Below are positions 1-11,737 of a stretch of 59,811 nt of DNA, one piece after another. The stretch lies in the NCBI GenBank assembly GCA_021785265.1, contig JAJYFY010000004.1:1-59811 (forward strand). The letters run 5' to 3'. This DNA comes from Pseudomonadota bacterium (GTDB lineage: Bacteria; Pseudomonadota; Gammaproteobacteria; JAKAQQ01). Under the pieces are notes generated by a model, which was given only the letters and a program-made list of their open reading frames with translations, made no database searches and was not told where the DNA came from. The stretch's first letter is position 1, and each line of letters starts with the position of its first letter. Made by a program: the position numbers and the translations under genes.

Positions 1-187
1 CGAGATTTCATGCGTATTCCGGCTCGATCCACAGGCGCGAGAAGTACCCATAGGTGCTAACCAACTGAGTTTGTTCGATTTTTAACCGGACACTAGTGAA
101 TTGATGCCTAAAGTAGCATAAATACAGAAATAGTGGTTCCACCCCCTCCCGCTCTCCTGCCCTCAAGTGAGCCACGATGGTGGTGGA
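1..187. other. Non-coding left edge with a possible insertion-sequence end
   Basis: No convincing gene is visible here. Read on the minus strand, about 82-106 contains CACTAGTGTCCGGTTAAAAA, which resembles the outer ends of some IS4-type elements as I remember them. Just upstream on that strand the neighbouring cysH reading frame breaks off. An insertion or rearrangement that removed the rest of cysH would explain both. No transposase is visible, because the window ends here, and no second inverted repeat or target duplication can be checked. This is a weak call. Confidence 0.25.
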
Positions 188-484
188 TCACCGCACCGGT
201 CTGATGACCATCATCGTCTGGTCGTAGAAGGCACACCGACGTAGGGTATAGGTTTCTTCGAGAGGATGTCCGGTATCGATGGTGAAATCTTGGATCTCGG
301 GAACACGGCGGTAGATGAAATCGATCGGGATCATATCTTCGGCACCCAGACTACTGGCAAAGACCACGGGAGTGTCCTCGATGACGGACCGTTTGAGTAT
401 CTCGAGAGTAGCCGAAAATTTTCCTGTAGGTTGGGCGAAGTTCTGGCCGGTGCATTCCTCAAGTCGGCTTCCAGTTACAAGCAC
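188..484 (-). pseudogene. cysH: Truncated phospho(adenosine)phosphosulfate reductase (N-terminal fragment)
   Basis: The fragment encodes 98 residues. It carries the N-terminal hallmark of CysH: FASSLGAEDM (the SxG-type nucleotide-binding loop) and FTIDTGHPLEETY. After EETY the similarity stops abruptly and 19 unrelated residues lead to a stop. Intact CysH proteins run to about 230-260 residues and carry catalytic ECG(I/L)H near the C-terminus, which is absent here. Neither alternative frame downstream restores the family sequence, so this looks like a deletion or rearrangement rather than one frameshift. It starts 3 bases after hom and is the last gene of the metY-metX-hom operon. An intact copy would reduce APS/PAPS to sulfite; this fragment should be inactive. 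Confidence 0.75.
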
Positions 485-487
485 ACG

Positions 488-1566
488 CTAGATGTGGAAT
501 CGGGAGATTACTCGTAACAATTCCTGGAAAAGACCGAAAGCTGTGATTTCTGCCCCCGCACCCGGACCGGCGATTGAAAGCGGAATGGTGCGGTAGCGGT
601 CGGTCCAGATTTCCAAGCGGTTTTCACCAGGTCTCAGTTCGGCAAAGGAATTTCCCGCCGGGAGAGAAACCAGACCCAGCGTCACCCCTCGGTGGTGATC
701 AAAGCGGATCAGGAGAACCAGTGTCTCTCCCCGTTTTTGGGTCTCTAGGATGGCCCTTGACCATATCGGATCCAGCCTCGCGAGGTCGTTCACGAAGAGT
801 TCCTGGTCAAGACCTGGTCTGAAAACCACACCCGGAATCCAACGGGGAGGAGGTACATCGCTTGGTTCAATTCGGTATCCCGCCTCACGCAGCAGAATGA
901 GCGCCTTGCGATGAAGGTCCATCCCAGCAAGATCCGCTTGAGGGTGTGGTTCGGTTAGTCCAAGATCGCGCGCGCGGCGGACCGTTTGGGAGAACGGCTG
1001 GCCTTGGTGGAGTTGATGCAGAATGAACGACCAGGTTCCCGATAGGGCTGCCTCGAACTTCAGGATCCGATCGCCACTCTCGCGGAGTGCCCGGATCGTC
1101 GACAGAATGGGCAGTGCCGCCCCGACCGTGGTTTCATAGTGACAACCCCCGGCGACGCCATCCAGATGTTTCAGTTGGTTGTAGAAAGTCTGGGGTCCGC
1201 TGAATGCACGCTTGTTCGGTGTGACGACCGGAATGTTGTGGGCAAGAAGGTAGGGGTACAGTTCCGGCAATGTTTCGTCAGCTGTGCAGTCAATCAGAAC
1301 TTTGGATCCCGGGCATTTCTGGAAACGCTCCAGGATGGGAATCCAGTCGCCGCTTTGTCGGCTCTCGGGGAAAGCGGAATCCTCGGGCCAAAGAATGTTA
1401 CGGCGGTTGGCCAGGAATCCGATCACCCATCCCGGTAGATTGATCCCAGGCGTGGGTTCCATGAGCATCTGAATCAAGATCCGGCCAACTTGTCCGGTAT
1501 GGCCGAAGACTCCGAGAGTCACCGGGTTCGTGCCTCCAGACGGATTCTGCCGAGCGTTTGATGCGG

Positions 1567-1588
<22 letters not shown>
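488..1588 (-). CDS. hom: Homoserine dehydrogenase
   Basis: This NAD(P)-dependent enzyme reduces aspartate semialdehyde to homoserine, the substrate of the upstream metX product. The N-terminal Rossmann loop is present (GVFGHTGQVGR, about residues 26-36 from the chosen start), as are the TPNK motif in VVTPNKRAFSG and the central catalytic-domain stretch ending GLTEPHPQADLAGMD. There is no aspartokinase domain and no obvious C-terminal ACT domain, so it resembles the dehydrogenase half of ThrA/MetL. The start at 1588 (MPRSEF) gives about 366 residues and overlaps the end of metX by 22 bases; an earlier in-frame ATG at 1654 would lie deeper in metX. It is the third gene of the operon and probably translationally coupled. 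Confidence 0.85.
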
Positions 1589-4202
<2,614 letters not shown>

Positions 4203-4236
4203 GATTGGATGGGTGGGTTGGTAAAGCATGGGCAAG

Positions 4237-4265
4237 ACAATAACCGGATTGGCCGGTGCTGTCAA
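4237..4265 (-). promoter_or_regulatory. Sigma-70 promoter of the metYX-hom operon
   Basis: On the minus strand, TTGACA (4265-4260) is followed by a 17-base spacer and TATTGT (4242-4237). This is a consensus -35 with optimal spacing. Transcription should start near 4230, directly at the leader-peptide ATG (4229). Confidence 0.8.
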
Positions 4266-4402
4266 GAGGCACGTGTCGGAATTCTGGGCCTTGAGGGAAT
4301 CCGAGTCTGATCGGCGATCCATTCTCAACCGGTCCTCGGACACGACGGAATCCGCTGATCCGGCTTGTGCGATCATTGGGAACCCAATCCCGGGAGTACA
4401 TC

Positions 4403-5053
4403 GTGCTGGTCAGCCCACCCTTCCTGCTCATCGGAGCCGTCGCCCTGGTCGGCATCCTACATACCGTGGTACCTGATCACTGGGGTCCCATCGTATTGCT
4501 GGCACGCCAGGAACACTGGCCCTCTCGGAAACTCGTCCGGGTGGCCCTCGGAGCGGGGGCGGGTCACGTCGTCTCGACTCTGCTCATCGGTTTCGTCATG
4601 TGGATTGCCGGCGTTGCAGTCGCGCAACGGTACGGGACTCTCGTCTCGCGCATCTCCAGCTTGGGACTTATCCTATTTGGAGGCTGGATGCTGTTTTCTG
4701 CTTGGCGTGAGCTCGCGGGATCGACCGGAAAACATCAGTCAAAGATTCTCCGGGATTCTCCGTCCTCCAGCCGTTCTCGAGCCATGGCACTCATCCTGGT
4801 TTTGGGTTCCTCTCCCATGATCGAGGGGCTCCCTGCTTTTTTTGCGGCTGGCCGGTATGGTCTCTGGCTTCTTGGTGTCATGGCGGGGGTTTTTGCAGTG
4901 AGCACGATTGCGACGTATGTTGTCATGTGCGTTTATGCGTCGCGGAGCCTGCATCAGGTCCGGACACACGCGTTTGAGCGCTATGGGGAGGTTCTGAGCG
5001 GCGGGTTCATTGTGCTTCTCGGACTGATCTTTCTCATATGGCCCGTGCTCTGA
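4403..5053 (+). CDS. Multi-pass membrane protein, NiCoT/UreH-like transporter family
   Basis: The protein has about 216 residues, mostly hydrophobic with roughly six predicted membrane segments. The first segment carries HTVVPDHW, similar in layout to the HxxxxDH metal-binding motif in helix II of nickel/cobalt transporters and UreH/RcnA-like proteins. A metal-related transport role is therefore inferred; the substrate is unknown. The GTG start at 4403 follows CGGGAG at about 6 bases; an upstream in-frame ATG at 4367 lacks a ribosome site. It is transcribed away from the metYX promoter region and stands alone. The permease at 34267-35109 has an equivalent motif (HGLTPDEH). Confidence 0.6.
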   Translation: MLVSPPFLLIGAVALVGILHTVVPDHWGPIVLLARQEHWPSRKLVRVALGAGAGHVVSTLLIGFVMWIAGVAVAQRYGTLVSRISSLGLILFGGWMLFSAWRELAGSTGKHQSKILRDSPSSSRSRAMALILVLGSSPMIEGLPAFFAAGRYGLWLLGVMAGVFAVSTIATYVVMCVYASRSLHQVRTHAFERYGEVLSGGFIVLLGLIFLIWPVL

Positions 5054-5250
5054 TCCTCGGATCTTTTCCCAAAGAGCATTCCACATGGACTCGGTTGGCC
5101 GCCTGATGAGGGCCGCCTGTCTGAAACACACGCTCCAGAAGTGGGTCGATCGGATGAAGCGGATGGAGGGTCAAGCCCTGCTTTTGGGAGCCTGAACGAA
5201 GGGGGTACCGGAGTGGCATAACTGCAAGCCCAGTCTGGAAGTTGGGAGAC

Positions 5251-5279
5251 GGAAAGGTCATTGCCCTTTCCGATACAAT
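5251..5279 (+). promoter_or_regulatory. Inverted repeat and -10 box before the THX gene
   Basis: A perfect 7-base inverted repeat, GGAAAGG (5251-5257) and CCTTTCC (5265-5271), is followed two bases later by TACAAT (5274-5279), a good -10 box. No consensus -35 is present, and the repeat occupies that position. It could be an operator for an activator or repressor. Confidence 0.4.
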
Positions 5280-5306
5280 GGGCCCCATTCGGTGGAGGAG
5301 GTGACC

Positions 5307-5441
5307 ATGGGCAAGGGTGACAAGCGAAGTTTCCGGGGAAAAATCTGGAGGGGTAGCTACGGGGTCACTCGTCCGCACCACCCGACCGACGTTACCCGTA
5401 ACCCGGCCAAACGCAGTGCCCGCAAGAGGACGACCCGCTGA
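5307..5441 (+). CDS. thx: Small ribosomal subunit protein bTHX
   Basis: The gene encodes 44 residues and begins MGKGDKRSFRGKIWRGSYG, matching the start and GSYG block of the THX family, which binds in the head of the 30S subunit. The rest is strongly basic (RNPAKRSARKRTTR at the end). The start is clear: GGAGGAGGTGACC, an almost full anti-Shine-Dalgarno match, sits just before the ATG. The stop overlaps the probable start of the following ABC transporter gene. Confidence 0.85.
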   Translation: MGKGDKRSFRGKIWRGSYGVTRPHHPTDVTRNPAKRSARKRTTR

Positions 5442-6367
5442 ACTCTGGATCTGCTGAAGATACGATTCCTGCTGTCTGGATCGAAGGACTAGTCAAGCGT
5501 TACCGGGACCGCCCCGCTGTTGATGGACTGGATCTGTCCGTGGCGCGGGGGGAATGTTTCGGCCTTCTGGGTCCGAATGGTGCTGGAAAAACCACGACTC
5601 TCCGTCTGCTCTTGGGGCTGACCCAGCCCTCGGCAGGGGCCATCCGGGTTCTGGGGCTGCCGATCCCCGAACAGGCGCGGATTGCCCGCCGCCGCATCGG
5701 CGTGGTTCCACAGGCTGACAATCTGGATCCCGATTTCACAGTCGAGGAAAACCTCGAGGTTTATGCGCGCTATTTCGGGCTGATGCCTGCTGCCGTACAC
5801 GACCGCATCCGCTCGCTTCTCGAGTTTGCCGAACTTTCTGAACGGCTCCGGAGCCCCATACGCGAGTTGTCGGGGGGCACCAAGCGCCGCTTGACCCTGG
5901 TGCGGGCACTCGTCCAGGATCCTGACCTCGTGATCCTGGACGAGCCCACGACCGGCCTCGACCCGCATGCCCGCCAACACCTCTGGAACCGGCTGGAAGA
6001 ACTCCGGGCTGCAGGCCGGACCCTCATTCTGAGTACCCACTACATGGAAGAAGCAGAGCGTCTCTGCGACCGGGTGGCCATTATGGACCGGGGACGGATC
6101 CAGGCCCAAGGTGCGCCACGCGCCTTGGTGGACCGGTTTCTTCCACGCTATGTCCTTGAAATCCGAGAACCGGTCAGAAACCACACGGCGCTTGATCTCG
6201 CCCACTGTCAGGTGGAAGCGGTCGGGGCCCTCACTCTGGTGTATTCCAACGAGCGGGAATATCTCACAAACCTGGTCGATCGCCTGGGAATCAGCCGGTA
6301 CCTGGAGCGGCCCAGCAACCTGGAAGACTGCTTTCTGCATTTGACCGGCCGGGGATTACGCGAATGA
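5438..6367 (+). CDS. ABC transporter ATP-binding protein, NodI/DrrA type
   Basis: This is the ATPase subunit of an ABC-2 type exporter. It shows Walker A GPNGAGKTTT, signature LSGGTKRRLTL, Walker B LVILDEPTTGLD and the switch histidine in STHYMEEAE. LVKRYRDRPAVDGLDLSV before Walker A is the conserved first strand, so translation must begin upstream of the GTG at 5540. No in-frame ATG, GTG or TTG exists between there and the upstream stop near 5400. The best remaining candidate is CTG at 5438, which overlaps the THX stop and follows AAGAGGAC; ATT is another option. The 309-residue length then fits the family. It overlaps the next permease gene by 4 bases, as in nodIJ. The substrate is unknown; lipid or polysaccharide export is typical. 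Confidence 0.85.
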   Translation: MNSGSAEDTIPAVWIEGLVKRYRDRPAVDGLDLSVARGECFGLLGPNGAGKTTTLRLLLGLTQPSAGAIRVLGLPIPEQARIARRRIGVVPQADNLDPDFTVEENLEVYARYFGLMPAAVHDRIRSLLEFAELSERLRSPIRELSGGTKRRLTLVRALVQDPDLVILDEPTTGLDPHARQHLWNRLEELRAAGRTLILSTHYMEEAERLCDRVAIMDRGRIQAQGAPRALVDRFLPRYVLEIREPVRNHTALDLAHCQVEAVGALTLVYSNEREYLTNLVDRLGISRYLERPSNLEDCFLHLTGRGLRE

Positions 6368-7143
6368 ATCGGGTGTGGCGCCGGATGCCGAGCCGGGGGT
6401 TCAGTGCCGTCTGGATGCGCAACTTCCTGGTCTGGCGGAAGCTCTGGATCCCGTCCCTGATCGCCAACTTCGGTGAGCCCTTGCTCTACTTGCTGGCCTT
6501 TGGTTATGGGTTCGGACAGTTTGTGAAAACCATGGATCACCTACCCTATCTGGTTTTTCTGGCGACGGGAATTGTCTGTTCCAGTGCCATGAATGCGTCG
6601 AGTTTTGAGGCCCTCTATTCGGCCTATACCCGTATGGAAATGCAGAAAACCTGGGAGGCGATTCTCAGCGCGCCGCTCGAGCCGGCTGATGTGATTCTCG
6701 GAGAGGTGGGCTGGGCCGCGACCAAGGGCCTCATCAATGCCTTGGCCATCCTCGTCGTGGGTTTTGTGCTCCGGCTCTGGTCGGGTGTCACGATCTTCTG
6801 GGCTTTGCCGGTGATTTTTCTCGTGGGGTTCGCCTTTGGTGCAATGGCCATGATCATGACGGTTCTGGCACGGAGTTACGACTTCTTTGTCTATTACATG
6901 ATTCTCTTGTTGACTCCCCTGCTTTTGGTTTCCGGCGTGTTTTTCCCACTGAGCGCCCTCCCGGCCCCAGTCGTTCGGATTGCCCAGTTACTGCCCCTGA
7001 CCCACGCGATCGAACTCATCCGGCCGCTTCTGACCGGACGGGTCCCCCACGCCGTTTTCTCTAATGTGGCCGTTCTGGTCGTCTACGGGCTTGCTGGATA
7101 CGGAATCGCCACAGCCCTCGCGTATCGACGCCTCCAACGCTGA
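6364..7143 (+). CDS. ABC-2 type permease, NodJ family
   Basis: This is a 259-residue integral membrane protein with about six membrane segments. Features of ABC-2/NodJ permeases are visible: WRKLWIPSLIANFGEPLLYLLAFGYG near the N-terminus, the TWEAILSAPLEPADVILGE coupling region, and FPLSALPAPVVRIAQLLPLTHAIELIRPLLTG towards the end (each quoted block is part of a longer conserved stretch). The start overlaps the ATPase stop (ATGA), so the pair is translationally coupled and forms one exporter. The exported compound is not indicated by neighbours. It ends 16 bases before the convergent ahcY stop. Confidence 0.88.
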   Translation: MNRVWRRMPSRGFSAVWMRNFLVWRKLWIPSLIANFGEPLLYLLAFGYGFGQFVKTMDHLPYLVFLATGIVCSSAMNASSFEALYSAYTRMEMQKTWEAILSAPLEPADVILGEVGWAATKGLINALAILVVGFVLRLWSGVTIFWALPVIFLVGFAFGAMAMIMTVLARSYDFFVYYMILLLTPLLLVSGVFFPLSALPAPVVRIAQLLPLTHAIELIRPLLTGRVPHAVFSNVAVLVVYGLAGYGIATALAYRRLQR

Positions 7144-7158
7144 AAGGCTTTAGGAGAC

Positions 7159-8601
7159 CTAGTAGCGGTAGTGATCCGTCTTGAACGGGCCCTCCTTGGA
7201 CAGTCCAAGATAATGTTCCTGCTCCGGAGTCAACACCGTGAGTTTTGCACCCAGGCGTTCCAAGTGGAGGCGGGCTACTTTTTCGTCAAGGGCTTTGGGG
7301 AGGATCCGCACCCGCGGTTCTGACCGGAGGTCCTGTTCCCAGAGGGCCAGTTGCGCCAGTACCTGGTTGGTGAACGAGGCTGACATCACAAAGCTCGGAT
7401 GCCCGGTTGCGCATCCCAGGTTGACGAGACGTCCCTCGGCCAGGAGGAGGAGTTCCCGGCCGTCCGGTAGATGCACGAGGTCGACTTGGGGCTTGATGGA
7501 GGTCCAGGGATATTGCCGGAGGGAGGCGACATCGATTTCCGAGTCAAAGTGACCGATATTGCAAATCACGGCCCGGTGTTTCATGCGCAAGAGGTGATCC
7601 TGGCTGATGACACGCAAGTTGCCGGTGGCCGTGACGAAAAGGTCAACAGTCTCCACGACCTCCTCGATCCGGACCACTCGAAACCCTTCCATGGCGGCCT
7701 GTAGTGCGCAGATCGGGTCGATTTCCGTCACCCAAACCGTGGCGCCGAGCCCTCGCAGGGCCTGGGCACAGCCCTTTCCAACCTCGCCATAGCCGAGTAC
7801 CAGCGCGATCTTGCCCGCGATCATGAGATCGGTGGCCCGTTTGATGCCATCAATCAGCGATTCACGACAGCCGTAAAGATTGTCAAACTTGGACTTGGTG
7901 ACTGAGTCGTTCACATTGAACGCTGGAAAGGGCAGTTCTCCACGGCGTTCGAGATCATAGAGGCGGTGAACCCCGGTCGTGGTTTCCTCGCTGACGCCGC
8001 GGATCTCCACCAGTCGCGACCGAAAGAATCCGGGCTGAGCCTCCAGCCGTTTGCGGAGACTGGTATGCAGGGCGATTTCCTCTGGATTCTGCGGGTGGCC
8101 CAGGACCTCCGGGTGCCCTTCCGCACGGGAGCCAAGTACCAGATAGAGTGTGGCATCTCCTCCGTCATCCAGAATCAGGTTGGGCCCCTTTCCATCAGGC
8201 CATTCGAACAGTTCGGCCACAGCTTCCCAGTATTCTTCGAGGGTTTCACCCTTGTGGGCGAAAACGGGAATGCCGCGGGCAGCGAGTGCCGCCGCCGCGT
8301 GGTCTTCAGTGGAAAAGATGTTGCAGGACGCCCAACGTACCTGGGCACCCAGCGCGATCAGGGTTTCGATAAGAACCGCCGTTTCGATCGTGAGATGAAG
8401 GCAGCCGGCAATGCGTGCTCCCTGGAGGGGCAGGCGCCCCGCGTATTCCTGCCGCAGTGCCATGAGCCCAGGCATTTCATGTTCGGCGATGGAAATCTCC
8501 CGGCGCCCCCAGGGGGCGAGTGCCAGGTCGCGGATGCGAAAATCCCGTGTGGACGATTCGGTGATGGGTTCCGCACTCAGCGGACGTCTGGCAGATGACA
8601 T
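7159..8601 (-). CDS. ahcY: Adenosylhomocysteinase
   Basis: The enzyme hydrolyses S-adenosylhomocysteine to adenosine and homocysteine, removing the product of SAM-dependent methylations. Clear family motifs include [20 protein letters not shown] near residue 63-82, [27 protein letters not shown] with the catalytic lysine and aspartate region, and the NAD-binding [15 protein letters not shown]. The C-terminus ends KTDHYRY as usual for the family. The length of 480 residues is normal and includes the insert found in many bacterial and plant enzymes. It lies 11 bases after metK on the same strand, so the two form a methyl-cycle operon. The gap is too short for an independent SAH riboswitch. Confidence 0.96.
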   Translation of the reverse strand: MSSARRPLSAEPITESSTRDFRIRDLALAPWGRREISIAEHEMPGLMALRQEYAGRLPLQGARIAGCLHLTIETAVLIETLIALGAQVRWASCNIFSTEDHAAAALAARGIPVFAHKGETLEEYWEAVAELFEWPDGKGPNLILDDGGDATLYLVLGSRAEGHPEVLGHPQNPEEIALHTSLRKRLEAQPGFFRSRLVEIRGVSEETTTGVHRLYDLERRGELPFPAFNVNDSVTKSKFDNLYGCRESLIDGIKRATDLMIAGKIALVLGYGEVGKGCAQALRGLGATVWVTEIDPICALQAAMEGFRVVRIEEVVETVDLFVTATGNLRVISQDHLLRMKHRAVICNIGHFDSEIDVASLRQYPWTSIKPQVDLVHLPDGRELLLLAEGRLVNLGCATGHPSFVMSASFTNQVLAQLALWEQDLRSEPRVRILPKALDEKVARLHLERLGAKLTVLTPEQEHYLGLSKEGPFKTDHYRY

Positions 8602-8612
8602 GGGGGATTTCC

Positions 8613-9797
8613 TCAGCGAATACGTTGGACGCGGCGAATGTCTGCCGCATCTTTCAGGGCTTCAACCTGGTCAAGGCGCTCCCAGGTGAACTCGGGTTCG
8701 ATTCGGCCGAAGTGTCCGTAGGCGGCCGTTTTCTGGTAAATCGGGCGAATCAGATCCAGCTCCCGGATGATCCCGTTGGGGGTGAGATCAAAATGGTCCT
8801 TGACCAGTTCAACGAGGCGGGCGTTCGAAACGAGTTCGGTTCCGAAGGTTTCGATTGCGATGGATACCGGTTCAGCCACGCCAATCGCGTAGGAAAGCTG
8901 GACTTCGCAACGTCGGGCCAGCCCCGCAGCGACGATATTCTTGGCGACGTGCCGGGCCGCATAAGCTGCCGACCGATCCACCTTGGAAGGGTCCTTGCCT
9001 GAAAAGGCACCTCCACCATGTCGTGCCATCCCCCCATAGGTGTCGACGATGATCTTGCGTCCTGTGAGCCCGCAGTCTCCCGCAGGACCGCCTGTCACGA
9101 AGCGGCCAGTCGGATTGATGAGGATTCGGGTTTCCGGGCGTATCCATTCGGCAGGCAGGGTCGGTTTGATGATGAGTTCCCGGACCGCCTGCCTCAGATC
9201 CTCGTTCGAGACGTCCGGGTCGTGCTGGGTGGAGACCACGATTGCGGTGCAATACTGGGGAACGCCATCGGCGTAGTAAAGGCTGACCTGGCTTTTGGCA
9301 TCTGGTCTGAGCCAGGGCAGAGCCCCGGACCGCCGGAGCTCGGACTGCCGACGCATAAGCCGGTGTGCAAAGGTAATCGGGGCCGGCATGAAAACATCCG
9401 TTTCGTCCGTGGCATAACCGAACATGATGCCCTGATCGCCTGCACCCTGGGCCTCGGGGGTCGCCCGGTCTACTCCTTGGGCGATATCGCCGGACTGTTT
9501 CCCGATCAGGGAAATGACCCCACAGGTGGCCCCATCGAATCCGACTTCGGAACTGGTATAGCCGATTTCGGTGATGACACGGCGGACCAGATCGTCGAGA
9601 TCGACCCAGGCCTGCGTCGAAATTTCCCCGGCGATAATGGCCACCCCGGTCTTGACAAGGGTTTCACAAGCCACCCGACTGCGGGGGTCCTGGGCAATCA
9701 GAGTATCGAGAACCGCATCCGAGATCTGGTCAGCAACTTTGTCAGGGTGCCCTTCGGAAACCGACTCGGAACTGAAAATCATGGTGTTGGTGGCCAC
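8613..9797 (-). CDS. metK: S-adenosylmethionine synthetase
   Basis: This enzyme makes SAM from methionine and ATP. It begins [14 protein letters not shown] (substrate loop) and has [33 protein letters not shown] and the C-terminal GHFGR block. Its 394 residues are standard. The GTG start at 9797 follows a strong purine-rich ribosome site, and an internal ATG at 9782 is possible. Its own TATAAT box lies at 9829-9824, just after the pstA stop, so it is probably not simply the tail of the pst operon. Upstream metYX-hom feeds the same methionine pathway. Confidence 0.96.
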   Translation of the reverse strand: MATNTMIFSSESVSEGHPDKVADQISDAVLDTLIAQDPRSRVACETLVKTGVAIIAGEISTQAWVDLDDLVRRVITEIGYTSSEVGFDGATCGVISLIGKQSGDIAQGVDRATPEAQGAGDQGIMFGYATDETDVFMPAPITFAHRLMRRQSELRRSGALPWLRPDAKSQVSLYYADGVPQYCTAIVVSTQHDPDVSNEDLRQAVRELIIKPTLPAEWIRPETRILINPTGRFVTGGPAGDCGLTGRKIIVDTYGGMARHGGGAFSGKDPSKVDRSAAYAARHVAKNIVAAGLARRCEVQLSYAIGVAEPVSIAIETFGTELVSNARLVELVKDHFDLTPNGIIRELDLIRPIYQKTAAYGHFGRIEPEFTWERLDQVEALKDAADIRRVQRIR

Positions 9798-9823
9798 AGC
9801 GATCCCCCCTCTGGAGAACGCTC

Positions 9824-9829
9824 ATTATA
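9824..9829 (-). promoter_or_regulatory. -10 box of the metK-ahcY promoter
   Basis: TATAAT on the minus strand is preceded by GGG. No good -35 hexamer is seen at the expected spacing in the end of pstA. The predicted start would give a leader of only about 20 bases before the metK start, leaving no room for a riboswitch. Confidence 0.5.
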
Positions 9830-9836
9830 CCCGTCC

Positions 9837-10721
9837 TCAGCGGTTGGAATGGGGCGAAGAGGCGATCAGGAAACGGGCCAGGAGGTTGATCAGAAGGATC
9901 ATGAAGGTGATGAGAAACGCGGCGACGTAGGCCAAGGCGTGAGCTGAATGAAAAGGTTCGCCGATGAAGCTCCAGATGACGTAGGTGAGATAGGCCACGG
10001 GCTCATGGATGAGGTGCCCGGACCAACTGTAGTTGGACCAACCGGCGGTATAAAGCAGGGGGGCGGTTTCACCGGCTGAGATCGCGAGCGCCAGGAGAAT
10101 ACCGGTTCCGATACCCGGTGCGGCCGCCTTGAGCAGGACCTTGAATACCACCTGATGGTCACTGCATCCCAGAGCATAGGCAGACTCCCGGATGCCTGAT
10201 GCGACCCGTCGCAGGGCCAGCTCGGTACTGCGGACGATGTAGGGCAACATGAGGACGGCGAGCGTGATCGCTCCGGCGGCAAGGGAAAACCGCCAGCGCA
10301 GCCAGACCGTGAGGGTCACATAGCCCACGAATCCCAGCACGATGGAAGGCACGCCCACTAGGACATCGCTCAAAAACCGGGTCAGGCTACCGAGCCGACC
10401 TTCGCCGAACTCGCTGAGATAGAGCCCGGCTGCAACCCCGATCAGCGCGGAGAGGATCATGGCCGATCCTGACAGCAGTGCCGTGCCCAGGATGGCGTTT
10501 TTGAGCCCCCCCCCGACCCCCACGGTGCTTTCCACGAAGATTTTCGGTGACAGGCTGTGGAAGCCTTTCAGGAAGACGTAGAGGAGGATCTGGATCATGG
10601 CCACGGCCAGTGCGATCAGGGCGCTACCAGCCAGAAGCCAGCCGATCGCGCTTTTGATGCGTCGGTATCGGATCCAGCCCGAGGAGGGTCGTGGAGGGAG
10701 GTCCCCTGAGGCTGGGCTCAT
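9837..10721 (-). CDS. pstA: Phosphate ABC transporter permease PstA
   Basis: This is the second membrane subunit of the high-affinity phosphate importer. It has 294 residues and about six membrane segments. The permease loop that contacts PstB is visible (ALRRVASGIRESAYALGCSDHQ), with GETAPLLYTAG after it and GVAAGLYLSEFGEG before it, all typical of PstA. The start overlaps pstC by 4 bases. No pstB follows: the next gene on this strand is metK. The ATPase must be encoded elsewhere for the importer to work. Confidence 0.92.
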   Translation of the reverse strand: MSPASGDLPPRPSSGWIRYRRIKSAIGWLLAGSALIALAVAMIQILLYVFLKGFHSLSPKIFVESTVGVGGGLKNAILGTALLSGSAMILSALIGVAAGLYLSEFGEGRLGSLTRFLSDVLVGVPSIVLGFVGYVTLTVWLRWRFSLAAGAITLAVLMLPYIVRSTELALRRVASGIRESAYALGCSDHQVVFKVLLKAAAPGIGTGILLALAISAGETAPLLYTAGWSNYSWSGHLIHEPVAYLTYVIWSFIGEPFHSAHALAYVAAFLITFMILLINLLARFLIASSPHSNR

Positions 10722-11671
10722 AGTGTGTGTTCCTTGAGCATGCCAATCAGGAGCCGGGCTATCCCGTTGGTGATGAGAGAGATGACCAGCAGGAGAACGG
10801 CAATTTCCGCCAGCGAGCGCACCGCCATGCCGGTCGGGTCGGCTAGCGCACTGTCCAACTGAGCCACGATAAACGCCGCCATGGTGGAGATTGGACTGTA
10901 GATGTTGTGAGGCAGATAGTTCAGTGCGTTTCCACTCACCATGAGCACGGCCATGGTTTCGCCGAGGGCTCGACCGAAAGCCAGCATGGTGGCACCGGCA
11001 AGGGCCGTTTTCTGCCCCGGGAGGAGGATCCGAGTGGCGACCTCGAAGCGGGTGGCACCGAGACTGATCCCTGCCTCACGCATTTCCGTGCTCTGGCTGC
11101 GTAGAGCATCGCGCAGGGTGGCCGTGATGAAGGGGACGATCATGAGGCACAGCACGAGGCTCGAGGTAAGTAGTCCATAACCTGAACCGATAGGCCGGGT
11201 CAGGAACGGCACGAAGTGGAAAAGCCGGGCCAGAACGGGAAAGACATGGTGGCTCAAGAAGGGGATCAGGAAGACGATGCCCCAAAGTCCGAAAACGACG
11301 GAAGGGATCCCGGCCAGCAGTTCGACGAAGAACGAGACGAAATGGCCGAAGCGATGGGGTACCGCCTCACTCAGGAAGAGGGCGGCACCCAGTCCGAGTG
11401 GAAAAGCGAAGAGAAGCGCGATCAGGGCGCTACCCAAGGTTCCCGCAACCAAGAACAGGATGCCGAACTGGGCTCCGGGCATGACGGTCTCCCCGTGCCG
11501 CTGGACGGGGTTTGCGTATTGGTTGCCGATATTCCAGGTATCCCGCCAGAGGAAATCCAGCCCGTTATAATGGATGGCGGGCCACGCGTAAAAAACCAGG
11601 AAAACCGCAATCCCGAGCAGTACCAGTGGGACAAGCAGAGCGAAAAAGGCCAGCAGACGTCGAAACCACAT
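10718..11671 (-). CDS. pstC: Phosphate ABC transporter permease PstC
   Basis: First membrane subunit of the phosphate importer, 317 residues. GLGAALFLSEAVP, the long LLAGIPSVVFGLWGI segment, and the EAA-like loop STEMREAGISLGATRFEVATR are characteristic, followed by GRALGETMAVLMVSGN. It lies between pstS (66 bases upstream) and pstA (4-base overlap) in one operon. About six membrane helices are expected, with the N-terminus in the cytoplasm. Confidence 0.92.
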   Translation of the reverse strand: MWFRRLLAFFALLVPLVLLGIAVFLVFYAWPAIHYNGLDFLWRDTWNIGNQYANPVQRHGETVMPGAQFGILFLVAGTLGSALIALLFAFPLGLGAALFLSEAVPHRFGHFVSFFVELLAGIPSVVFGLWGIVFLIPFLSHHVFPVLARLFHFVPFLTRPIGSGYGLLTSSLVLCLMIVPFITATLRDALRSQSTEMREAGISLGATRFEVATRILLPGQKTALAGATMLAFGRALGETMAVLMVSGNALNYLPHNIYSPISTMAAFIVAQLDSALADPTGMAVRSLAEIAVLLLVISLITNGIARLLIGMLKEHTL

Positions 11672-11737
11672 GGACTGCCGCTTCCTCCGGTCCGGAAACG
11701 GGGGGCCTTGGAAAGCCTCCCGTTGGGATGGGCCAGT

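Noticed and set aside
7144-7158. Bidirectional terminator between the NodJ-type gene and ahcY
   Set aside because: The 15-base gap has no stem-loop with a T run.
8602-8612. SAH riboswitch ahead of ahcY
   Set aside because: Only 11 bases separate metK and ahcY, and metK's own leader is about 20 bases.
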